In this document: positions 9,562 to 18,524 of the stretch, piece by piece
How the letters are laid out: each line of letters begins with the position of its first letter
Position numbering within the stretch: position 1 is the stretch's first letter
Translations under genes and position numbers: made by a program
Notes under the pieces: generated by a model
What the model was told of the DNA's origin: nothing
What the model saw: the letters and a program-made list of their open reading frames with translations, nothing else
Databases searched by the model: none
NCBI GenBank assembly: GCA_963576725.1
Contig: OY755252.1
Span: 54,256,431 to 54,320,430, forward strand
Reading direction: 5' to 3'
DNA length: 64,000 nucleotides
Source of the DNA: Azorinus chamasolen
Taxonomy: Eukaryota > Mollusca > Bivalvia > Cardiida > Solecurtidae

Positions 9562-9861
9562 TCTATCAATCGTAGTACCACAAGAAACCGTCTCGTTTGA
9601 AGTTGGTCCTGATCATGTAGGGATGTGCACTATCAACTCACTCGGGCGTTCAGATCAAATGCGTTACAGTGTCTATGGTCATGTGATAATTTGTATACAA
9701 AACATTGCACAATAACACACACGGTAAAGCCTATCTTAAGTGAACTAAAGTATAAAGCTGGGCAGTTTACTCACTTATTCATTTGCCATTTATAGACCCG
9801 ATCTCTTTGAAAAAAATCTGCTGTAAATGAGCAATTGTCAGAAAACAGAAATAAATGTGTA
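9562..9861. other. Gene 1 3' UTR and downstream, no other gene seen
   Basis: Follows TAA at 9561. No AATAAA is evident close to the stop; AATAAATG at 9851 could serve but is unproven. Confidence 0.4.
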
Positions 9862-9988
9862 GGTATGAAGCAATTGTGATAAATAGAGCATATGCTCCTA
9901 TGGAGCAAATGCTTTATTTATCACAGTGATTTCAAAAATGCCTTTTACAGAGGCGTCAAAAGGCGTCAATACGAGGGAATGGGTTAAA
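9862..9988. mobile_element. M2 right half
   Basis: GCAATTGTGATAAATAGAGC hairpin and GAGGGAATGGGTTAA end. The last bases are repeated at 9989-10015. Confidence 0.7.
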
Positions 9989-10069
9989 AGACGCGAATGT
10001 GAGGGAATGGGTCAAAAGGCGTAACTATTAAGGACTAGTTAAAGGTATGTGAAGGCTTTATTTAAGGCA

Positions 10070-10184
10070 CACTAATGCAGAAAGCTCACACAGAAGCTTT
10101 GAATATTACTTTTGTACTGCATCTACCTAAAAGTCTATAAATTATTCTCTACAAACATTCCGGTTTAGTGTTTGTTTTACTGTA
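10070..10184. mobile_element. M4 fragment
   Basis: CACTAATGCAGAAAGCTC, ATTCCGGTTTAG and TTTTACTGTA; left half decayed. Confidence 0.6.
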
Positions 10185-10204
10185 CTCTATCAATTCATGA
10201 CAAC

Positions 10205-10440
10205 TTAACTCTTTACTCCATAAATAAACATTTCCACTCCTTTGCAAACAGAGTAGACCCAGATCAGAAGCTGATATTAGACCCGTTTGATCAATGTCTG
10301 CTCTGTTTGCTTATGATATAATATACACCAACATTTCATGTGTCACTGTGCTACTATAACAATTAATCTAATTGATATTAGTGAACATCAATTAGATTCA
10401 TTTTTGTAATGGCATATGAACTTAAGAATGTTCAAAGGAA
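10205..10440. mobile_element. M1 transposon
   Basis: TTAACTCTTTACTCCATAAA, GCAAACAGAGTAGACCC...CTGCTCTGTTTGC. The right TTAA is eroded. Confidence 0.7.
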
Positions 10441-10442
10441 CA

Positions 10443-10577
10443 CACTGTCACCTGCTGGGAGAGTTGTGAAGGACAGACAGACAGACTGACAGAAAGACAA
10501 ACCGACAGACAGACAGAAAGACGACGGACAATTGACTCCAAAGTGACACACTGCCTCTCGGCAGGTGACACAACAGG
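10443..10577. mobile_element. Element with inverted ends around a GACA microsatellite
   Basis: ACACTGTCACCTGCTGGGAG is mirrored by CTCGGCAGGTGACAC; between them lies GACAGACAGACA-type repeat (10477-10530). Confidence 0.6.
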
Positions 10578-11199
10578 AAAGTTTGGTAATGGCAGAAACT
10601 GTAGTAGAGCTATATTTATATTATTTAGTTAGCAAACGATTTTATTCTTTAGACTGACACATACCAGCTATTGTTGTGAAACACCAATCATAAAGCATTG
10701 TTCCAAAATCGGAGATTTGCCGAAACTGTTCGTTGATATTGGTGTAATCCGTGTCTTGAAAAGTCGGCGGTTTCCTAAGGATAAGCGATAACCAGATACT
10801 GTTAATAATCATGTGACTATATAAAATATAACTGTTGGAAAATGGACCGTAAGCATTATTTTAATGAGATGAATATATGTACAATGACTGGTGATAATTG
10901 ATTAATATAATTATGCACAATGCTTGGTATTAATTGAATGCTTGGAGTTAGTTGATTAATATATGTACACTGTTTGGTGTTAATTGATTAAGACGAAAAT
11001 GGAGATAATATAACGTTAACAAGAACAACAGCCGTAGGATGATCAAATTGCAATGTTTATAATACCACATGGATATTTCTATAGGATCATTATGTCACTG
11101 GGAAACGAAATGGAAGGCGAGATATCTTCAATTTCTGTTATGAACACACAGTGTCCATTAATCATGTTTCTTTTTAATACTCATGTCAGAAATAATGAT
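10578..11199. other. AT-rich intergenic stretch, no gene seen
   Basis: Contains a loose repetition of GGTGTTAATTGATTAATATA at 10885-10995 and nothing else recognised. Confidence 0.4.
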
Positions 11200-11200
11200 C

Positions 11201-11431
11201 TAACCCTTTACTCCAAAAATACGCCTGTCTGTGCCTTTGCAAACAGAGTGGACCCTGATCAGACGGCTCCTGTAGGAGCGTCTGATCAAAGTCTTCTCTG
11301 TTTGCTTATGATATAGATATAATTCTACAGTGTCTTTCATGGCCGAAAAATCCTGTGTCTAATAACAAATTAATCTAATTATATTCATGAAATCAGTATT
11401 TCTTACATGAATATTCATGGAGGAAAGGGAG
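11201..11431. mobile_element. M1 transposon
   Basis: TAACCCTTTACTCCAAAAAT, GCAAACAGAGTGGACCC hairpin, ATGAATATTCATGGAGGAAA right end. Confidence 0.75.
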
Positions 11432-11439
11432 AGTGAATA

Positions 11440-11610
11440 CTTATTTGCTATTTTTTATATTGGCATATGTACACAGGATTATTTGTTTTCGGTATTGGTA
11501 GAAACTGTAGAGTCAGGCCTGTTAGAATCTCGTGAGCAAACAAAGAAGACCCTGATCAGACGGTTCCTACAGGAGCCATCTGAATTGGGTCTACACTATT
11601 AGTGAAGGCG
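11440..11610. mobile_element. M1b partial copy, reverse
   Basis: Tail GTACACAGGATTATTTG and GAAACTGTAGAGTCAG precede core GCAAACAAAGAAGACCC. Confidence 0.6.
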
Positions 11611-11690
11611 TGATGTAAACCAAAAGGTTGATCCTATCTATGCTGAATTTTCAGTGAAATTGCCCAACAGTATTTAACTGTAGAGTCATT

Positions 11691-11919
11691 TTAACCCATT
11701 TGCTCCAAGTGAATTCTTCCATGCTTATACATTGGATTAGTCCATTTGTTATCTAAGGGGTGCTTGGTCAAAAATTTCTATTCCATTTTGTTTTATATTG
11801 AAATTCCTATCAGCAAACAGTGTAGACTCTGATCAGACGCCGCATTATGCGGCGTCTGATCAGAGTCTACACTGTTTGCCTAAGTCCCATATATGGGATA
11901 GTGGGAGCAAATGGGTTAA
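11691..11919. mobile_element. M11 transposon, complete
   Basis: TTAACCCATTTGCTCC to GGAGCAAATGGGTTAA; perfect central palindrome GCAAACAGTGTAGACTCTGA...TCAGAGTCTACACTGTTTGC with apex CCGCATTATGCGG. Confidence 0.88.
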
Positions 11920-11999
11920 CTTGCCATATGTTTTTGAATGGCAAACAGTGTAGCCACTGTTCAGAGGGCTCCTCCGGGAGGTGTTTTAACTTTTGTTTG

Positions 12000-12469
12000 T
12001 AAAATACAAAAAGTAAAACTATTTACATTGTGTAAATGCCGTCTCCTTATATTTACACAACCCCGCCCTGAGTCAAATTCTGACAAAATAGGGTTCGGTC
12101 AGTTCAACAACAGAACGACAGAGGTGACACGAGGAATACACAGTAGATCTTCTGTCCGATTGGTCAGTTCAGTAAGTTTAGACTTTACCAGCTAGAACGT
12201 GTTGAAGCTGAGAGTATTGACCTATATGTCTAAAAACCTTATTATAAGCTTTATACATCTTCTACCAATGTGTTCACGTTTGGTGTTAATCGCAAACGGA
12301 GCAGAATATAACTTTAAACTATCGATGCCGTCGATGTATTGTATAGAGTAAATATATGTGCATTTGAGTATCGTATCAAGTATTCTACGGTGTTCGGAAT
12401 GGTTCTGATCCGCAAGTGTTCGCGATATGGCAATCACATTTTGTTCTAGACTAAAAGGTATGCCTGAAC
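12000..12469. other. No gene or repeat recognised
   Basis: Short frames on both strands lack splice context or family resemblance. Confidence 0.35.
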
Positions 12470-12620
12470 TATTGCATTTCCAAGAACAACTTCTTTATTT
12501 CTCCAACAATCCCTTTGTTATGACCCGTTTTTAGAATCGTCTCGATGAGACTATTCTAAAAGATTGGTCGCAACATAGGGTTCGATGGAAAAATGACAAT
12601 TTTAGTATCTCTTACTCTGT
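12470..12620. mobile_element. M5 transposon, diverged
   Basis: TTTTAGAATCGTCTCGATGAG hairpin and CATAGGGTTCGATGG. Outer ends indistinct. Confidence 0.65.
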
Positions 12621-12956
12621 ATAATTTGTCTCGTGCATGGAAATCCCTATAGGGTTTTTCTGCACCTGTAATTAGCTGGACTTCGCGATATGAGATACTG
12701 TTAAAACGATATAAACCCGGCGCAAAAAAACAACAGAAAAAACTATATGAACATACATGTATATTAAATAGCAAAATAATAAATAAATAAATAAAATTAA
12801 GTAATTGAGAGACAATTTAAAGATAGTTATGCATAACCCTTTACCTGTAGGGGCTGTCTAATCAGGGCCTGTTCTGCTTCCTTAGATACAAATTAGGTCA
12901 GGCTTAGGATAATAAAGGTCAACACATTTATAACCAGTGTCCTCCCTACATTGGTG

Positions 12957-13045
12957 ATGCTCATCAGTTAGCTTAATGCCGGTGGGTCATGCAGAAAGCT
13001 CCTAAAGGTGTGATGCATTAAGCTGCCATCTATTTTCAAGACCGA
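12957..13045. mobile_element. M4 internal fragment
   Basis: AGTTAGCTTAATGC, GCAGAAAGCTCCTAAAGG and GCATTAAGCTGCCATCT remain; ends lost. Confidence 0.55.
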
Positions 13046-13048
13046 CAC

Positions 13049-14295
13049 AAAGGTGCCCGGTGCATGTTTGGACTCACCCACGGAACCACCCCCTCCCCCT
13101 CCCCCCCCCCCCCCAAAAAAAAAAAAATTGTGATCGAAGTATGTAAAATAGCCTAAAACTATCTCTTTGTACCTTTTACCACTCCGAAAAACAAGAAAAT
13201 CACGACCCGGGAAAAAAGTCCTATCGGGTATATTTATTGAAAGGTACCTAACTACATCAGGTCAGCGGCGGAAAATACAACAGTCGTGTTTTTCAAAGTC
13301 TTACAGCGAAACCAATTCAACACCGATTTCAATCATTTTGGTCTTGATCCGTTCCATATTCCATATACTAAGCGGCACAATTAGTGCTTTCCTTAAATAT
13401 TGCTCCGTCTTGTCGCTGCAAGACCACGAATTTGAAAATACGCTAGAGTGAAACGATGTGACTCCCGCCAGGATGCATAGAAGTATATAAGGGGGATCTG
13501 TACTCGTTTAACTTTTCAACAAAAGCGCAAATTATGGTGAAACACTATAGAAAAACATTCAACTCACCGCAGTTAACACGGCGCTTATTATGTCCAGTCT
13601 GCTCTGAGACGCCAGTTTTCTTTCTCCAACTTTCATTTTGAACGGATGCGACCATTTTGCTGTGACCCGGCTCATGTTCTATTCGATATGCAAATTGACT
13701 ACTACTTCCGGGCCACAGCGAAATGGTCATCTCCGTTCAAAACGAAAGTAGGAGAAAGAAAACTGGCGTCTCGTAACAGACTGGAAATAGCCAGCACCGT
13801 TTTAACTGCGGTGAGTTGAATGTTTTTCGAACGTGTTTCAGCACAATTCGCGTTTGTGTTGAAAATTTTAACGAATACAGATCCCCCTATATACTTCTAT
13901 GCATCATGGCGGGAGTCACATCGTTTCGCTCTAGCGTATTTTCAAGTTTGCGGTCTTGCAGCGACAAGTCGGTGCGATATTTAAGGAAAGCACTAACTGT
14001 GCCGCTTAGCATATGGAATTTGGAACGGATCAAGACCAAAATGATTGAAATCGGTGTTGAATTGGCTTTGCTGTAAGACTTTGAAAAACATGACTGTTGT
14101 ATTTTCCGCCGCTGATCTGACATAGTTAGATACCTTTCAATACATATATACATGTATATATAGACCCGATAGGACTTTTTTCCGGGTCGTGTTTTTCTTG
14201 TTTTCTGAGTTGTTTAAGGTCCAGATTGATAGTTTTAGGCTAGCTTTACAAACTTCGATCACAGTTTTTCTCTCTTTTTTTTTTTATTTATTTAT

Positions 14296-14330
<35 letters not shown>

Positions 14331-14380
14331 TGGGGGGGAGTGTCTGTTGGTGAGTCCAAGCATGCGTCGGGCACCTTTGG
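13049..14380. mobile_element. 1.33-kb fold-back element with about 650-bp inverted arms
   Basis: The left arm reads CAAAGGTGCCC, poly-C/poly-A, GACCCGGGAAAAAAGTCCTA, AATACGCTAGAG, GACGCCAGTTTTC. The right arm runs back through the same words in reverse complement to poly-T, GTGGGGGGG and GGGCACCTTTGG. The centre near 13700 has CTACTTCCGGGCCACAG. Arms differ by scattered substitutions. Each arm keeps an open frame of about 55 codons (13907-14076 on +, and its mirror on -). Confidence 0.85.
13906..14076 (+). CDS. Small frame of unknown function inside fold-back arm
   Basis: ATG in a good Kozak setting (ATCATGGCG), reading MAGVTSFRSSVFSSLRSCSD and ending VELALL. The left arm keeps the same frame on the minus strand (LAGVTSFHSSVFS..., IPLS-like middle, VELVSL) although its ATG is CTG. 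The protein is not recognised. It may be a transposon relic or non-coding. Confidence 0.25.
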   Translation: MAGVTSFRSSVFSSLRSCSDKSVRYLRKALTVPLSIWNLERIKTKMIEIGVELALL

Positions 14381-14408
14381 ACCGATATTGATATTGACTT
14401 GAACGTCA

Positions 14409-14521
14409 GGGTCCATGCTTATAAAGCTTTTACTTGAGTCTGAGTTTCGTTCTCAAGCTTTTGATTGGTCAGATTTGAGAACGATCTCAGACTCAACTAA
14501 AAGTTTTATAAGCATGGACCC
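14409..14521. mobile_element. 113-bp hairpin element
   Basis: GGGTCCATGCTTATAAAGCT at left mirrors AGTTTTATAAGCATGGACCC at right; inner arms TTGAGTCTGAG and CTCAGACTCAA. Confidence 0.85.
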
Positions 14522-14574
14522 AGGTTAATGGGGTGTGTTACTGTGTTACGTAGCAAATAGGATATAAAACAGTA

Positions 14575-15045
14575 AAACGTTAGGATGGAACATAAACAAA
14601 CTGATAACAGAACATCAACCAAACACAAAACACAATAACGGAACATCAACAAAAACTAGAATAAATAACAGAACATCAACCACATACAATAGCCAATAGC
14701 AGATTAATAATCAATAACAGAACATCAACCAATAACAGTAATAAATAACATATAAAAATGACCAAGTATAGAACAATAACCAATCACAGAACAATAACCA
14801 CATACATATATAAACAATAACCAATTGTACATATAAACAATGACCAATTATACAACAATGACCAAGAACAATAACAAATAACATCAAACAATAACAGAAC
14901 AATGGCCAATAATATTGAGCAATGATAAATAACATAGTACAATGGCCAAGAACAGAACAATAATCAAGAACGATAACCAATAGCAGAAATATGACCAATA
15001 ACAATAACCAATAACATAGAACAATAACCATTGTCGCCAATGTAC
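14575..15045. repeat. AACAATAACC-type minisatellite
   Basis: Irregular repetition of AACAATAACCAATAACAGA over about 470 bp. It resumes at 15535-15690 after an interrupting segment. Confidence 0.85.
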
Positions 15046-15534
15046 GGTAAATTATATATTTAATGTCTAAATTCCTATACAACATATTAATTTACTGCCC
15101 ACCTAATTGGAAACTATTATTACATGGATAAGAATCAGATTAAGTAGATAGGGCATAGCAATTAATTTTGCAAGACAATTAGAAGTGATTACATGTTTAA
15201 TGTGAGATCTACATAAAAATGAGAGTATAAAATGTGACAATGTATGTATACTGGTGAAATTTGTATAAATGTTTTGGTATTAACTTATCTGTAAAGTTTA
15301 AAATGATCTTATTTCGGGAAGAGAGACGGAGAGAGAGATTTTTCTTAAAATGGGCATCTGTTGTTTTGCAGCCGAGTCTCATATCTGTATTGACAGCAGC
15401 AACTAAAACCTCCGCCATTTTATATTCTTTCTTTAGAATCTTATCTAAATGGTGTAGAGTTTTTAAGTGTGATATTGTACGGTCAAGCTGTACGGTCATG
15501 CCCGTCGCTATACTGTACAATATCCCACACACTG
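15046..15534. other. Segment interrupting the minisatellite, with unknown frames on both strands
   Basis: Not repetitive. A minus-strand frame from 15532 starts MCGILYSIATGMTVQLDRTI and has HLKTLHHLDKILKKEYKMAE; a plus frame covers 15261-15539. Neither is recognised. The segment could be an insertion or the ancestral unique sequence. Confidence 0.4.
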
Positions 15535-15690
15535 CTTAGTACAATGGCTAATAACAGATCAATACTAAAGAATAATAATCAATAACATAACTATAACCAA
15601 TAACAGAAAAACAACCAAGAACAATAACACATATAATACTAATCTTTAACACAAAAAATAATGAATAACATAGAAAACAATGACCAATGG
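15535..15690. repeat. AACAATAACC minisatellite, second part
   Basis: Same words as 14575-15045 (ATAACAGATCAATAC, CAATAACATAACTATAACC). Confidence 0.8.
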
Positions 15691-15780
15691 CGTTGGACAA
15701 TAACATGATCAAACGTGACAAATGTACTTATTTGAGTTTTTCTGTCGATTTTGTTTGTTTGTTGTACGTGAAAATCCTTT

Positions 15781-16038
15781 TAATAATTGCCTCCATATAT
15801 ACGCATTTTCAAGCTTTTTTGCAAGCAAACACAGCAGACCCAGACCAGATGGCTGCTGTAGGAGCCGTATGATTAGGGTCTGCTCTGTTTGCTCAGGACA
15901 GTATATAGATTTGATTCTACAGTTTTTGTCAAAGCAAACAATACCCTTGAATACTTTATATCATAGCAATGCTATATCTACTAGAACATATTCATGATGC
16001 TATTGTTTCTTACATGAATATTGAACAGGGAAAGGGTT
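15781..16038. mobile_element. M1b transposon
   Basis: TATATATACGCATTTTC, GCAAACACAGCAGACCC hairpin, TTACATGAATATTGAACAGG and AAAGGGTTAT. Confidence 0.7.
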
Positions 16039-16049
16039 ATACGATCACA

Positions 16050-16165
16050 AAAGGGGTTCTAATTGTAGTTCGTAAACGCATGCGGTTGCTTAATGCAGCA
16101 CGAATCTTATACAGAAAACTCCAACCGTAAGGCTCTGAATTACTTCTTCCTGCATTATAAGTTAC
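16050..16165. mobile_element. M4 fragment
   Basis: GGTTGCTTAATGCAGCACGA and TTCCTGCATTATAAG, with a degenerate core. Confidence 0.55.
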
Positions 16166-16203
16166 AGAGTTTTCAGGTTACCTAATATGGAATATAGAAT
16201 CTA

Positions 16204-16268
16204 CACTGAAAGTAAATTCCATATGGGATGAGACCGAAGGCGAAGCTCGTGTCCCATATGGAATTTAC
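16204..16268. mobile_element. Hairpin element
   Basis: AAATTCCATATGGGATGAG mirrors GTCCCATATGGAATTT; apex GAAGGCGAAGC. Confidence 0.7.
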
Positions 16269-17048
16269 TGGCTGTGTATATTCATTATTAGGTATGTTTT
16301 TATCCTACCGACTACCTTTTATTTTTGACGGACACACAAAACTACTTGACGTCATGGTCATCTTCGCTAAGCGATGGACGAACATCTTCATTTTATACGA
16401 TATTTTTAGGCGACCGCTGTCATTGAATATGGAAAAATAGTCAAACAGGGAGAGCCACACACGAAATGACACCGCACCAAACACCATCTAACAAGAAACG
16501 GTAAAGCCACAAGGCAAAACATAACAGGACGCATATCAAGACGAAACACATTAAACATTAAGCATATTAAACAACAAAATTGACCGTAGGCTGAAAGCAG
16601 GAGTGCCGCCTTTGGAAAAAAAGGGTGGGGGGTTACTGGGGGACTTAAACCTGGTTTACGGGTACCCAACCTATTCCTTATCCCACTTTCACCAAAGTCA
16701 AAATGTAAATAAAATTCCCCCTCCAGACAACTCCACAACATGCATAACGATGTCTGCCAAAATGAAAATGATTTGAAAATAAACGTTAGAGGTAAACAAG
16801 CGACGTCATCATGTAAATGACGTCATAATTTAAAAGTACGGGAAAACTATTTGAAACACTTCTACACCGACATTTAATAAAAGATAAATCGCAAGAAGAT
16901 ACAATTACTAGTGGATATTAAGCATGCACAACTGTTTTGTTTGAAAAAGAATAAACTTGACATCGTAGACATGTACTCGATGATTATTCAGGTCAGATCA
17001 GCTGTGGAGAAGTCATTTTGGGTACGACACAACTGGCAAAATACAAAT

Positions 17049-17094
17049 ATCTAATTTCCTCCCTCCGTAAACGGGTTTAAGAGGGAATCTTCAT
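17049..17094 (-). promoter_or_regulatory. SECIS-like hairpin, minus-strand Penelope element
   Basis: Seven bases after the stop region: ATGA, 5' strand AGATTCCCTCTT, unpaired AAA opening the apical loop, 3' strand GGAGGGAGGAAAT, then AGAT. Pairing is about 10 of 12 with one bulge. Its layout matches SECIS elements that recode UGA as selenocysteine. Confidence 0.65.
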
Positions 17095-17100
17095 AGAGTA

Positions 17101-17730
17101 TTAAGCCTTTTCCGTCGTCGCACAAGCAAAGAGGAAAGCATAATGACCAACTGTAAAGGGGTCGACCACCAAGCATGTAGTGTGCTGCAATATAGAGGGG
17201 TCATATCCCTTTTTAATGAATTGTTTTATACGTTTGACAAACAAAGTATCAAAATATGTGTGTCCAATAATTTTTCGAAGTTTGTAAATGACATCACCGT
17301 AAAACTCCGGATGTGAAATACCTAACTTTAGAAAAGTACGTAAATTACAATTGTATTTGCTGATGAGTAGAACATTACGGTGGTAAAATTTTGAAAATGT
17401 TTTACGAAGTTTGTCATATCTGTAGCCCTGTTTTAGTAGTTTTTCAGTGATAATAAGGTTACGATTGTTAAAATCATCAACAGAGGAACAAGCTCTAGCA
17501 AAACGAATAAGCTGAGAAATGTATACACCGTAACAGGTAGCTCGGGGAACATCCCCATCCAAATGAGTATAGTTAACTATTTTAAAATTAAAGTCATCCC
17601 TTTTGTCATAAATTCCAGAAGAAATTGTTCCATTGTTTATAGATAAATTTAAATCTAACAAGGCTGCAGATATGTCAGAGATATTTGCTTTATTAAGCTT
17701 GAGCTCCCGAGGGTAAATTGAGGTTATCAT
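17101..17730 (-). pseudogene. C-terminal RT part of the minus-strand Penelope element
   Basis: 209 codons from MITSIYPRELKLNKANISD to the stop; continues the thumb region after the YLDDI motif at about 17770. The true upstream frame is broken, so the initial Met is internal. Confidence 0.85.
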
Positions 17731-17956
17731 AGAATCAAAGTATGGGTTATCAATATTAAAAATGTCGTCTAAATAACGTGCTGTATTGTTAAAGGCATTG
17801 ATGATATCCGCCTGTGAATCGCTGTTAAGTTAAGCATAAAATACCGTTCATAACAAAACAAAAACAAGTCTGCAATTAAAGGAGCACAATTGGTTCCCAT
17901 GGGAATACCAATGACCTGGCGATAAACAGAATTACCAAAACGAACAAATATATTGT

Positions 17957-18430
17957 CTAACAGAAACGTAATTTAGTGTCACAAAGATCTAAACATGTCC
18001 ACGAGGTATATTTATTTGTAACGTCATTGATAAAGAACGCATGTCTAGAATTACAGGCAATAAATGATACTTTTTCTCTGGCAAATGTTTTATTTATAAG
18101 ATTAGTAAGTTTGATCTTAATTAGATCGTGTGGTAATGTGGTATAAAGTGTAGAAAAATCATAAGTGCTTATAGTGTTAGCTTGGTGTTGCTTGATTTTT
18201 AATTTAGTTAAAACCTCATTGGAGTTTTTTATAGACCAAAAAAGGTTAATTCCTGAATTCTCATAAGATTTATCGCAGTAACGCTTGACATGTTCTTTGA
18301 CCGCTGTTAGACACGATGTAATTAGTTTGGATAGTGCAGTTGTTGTGCATGAGACAGAATTTGTTGTGAAGCGTGATTTATATGGCGTTTTATGGAGTTT
18401 AGGTATCCAGTACATCGTCGGAAGTTTATG
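17957..18430 (-). pseudogene. RT fingers/palm part of the minus-strand Penelope element
   Basis: Frame from HKLPTMYWIPKLHK to YTSWTCLDLCD with motif A YDFSTLYTTLP. The residues encoded upstream of 18430 in the same frame are not RT-like and belong to the inverted junction. Confidence 0.82.
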
Positions 18431-18524
18431 ATGATAATAACATGACGTCACTATTATCTGAACATCAATGTATGACGTCATGTTTACCGCTAACGACGTC
18501 ATTGTTACCACCAAATGGTTTACG
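18431..18524. other. Inverted junction between two Penelope copies
   Basis: About 94 bp with three TGACGTCA-like words (CATGACGTCAC, TATGACGTCATG, ACGACGTCATTG) between the heads of a minus and a plus copy. Confidence 0.5.

Larger units (their letters stand above)
16425..18430 (-). mobile_element. Naiad-like Penelope element, 5'-truncated, minus strand
   Basis: Read on the minus strand it starts inside the RT at HKLPTMYWIPKLHKTPYKSR (18429), passes motif A (TYDFSTLYTTLPHDL), then GIPMGTNCAPLIADL and ARYLDDIFN (the YxDD catalytic motif) in shifted frames. The C-terminal part 17730-17101 (KLLKQGYRYDKLRKTFSKFY, FTVGHYAFLFAC) is open and ends TAA. A SECIS-like hairpin follows, then about 650 bp of 3' UTR to 16425. 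At least two frameshifts near 17822-17957 make it inactive. The 3' UTR is nearly the same as 21917-22600 in inverted orientation. Confidence 0.88.

Noticed and set aside
14711..15085. 124-codon minus frame rich in LLVIVL
   Set aside because: Translation of the AACAATAACC minisatellite.
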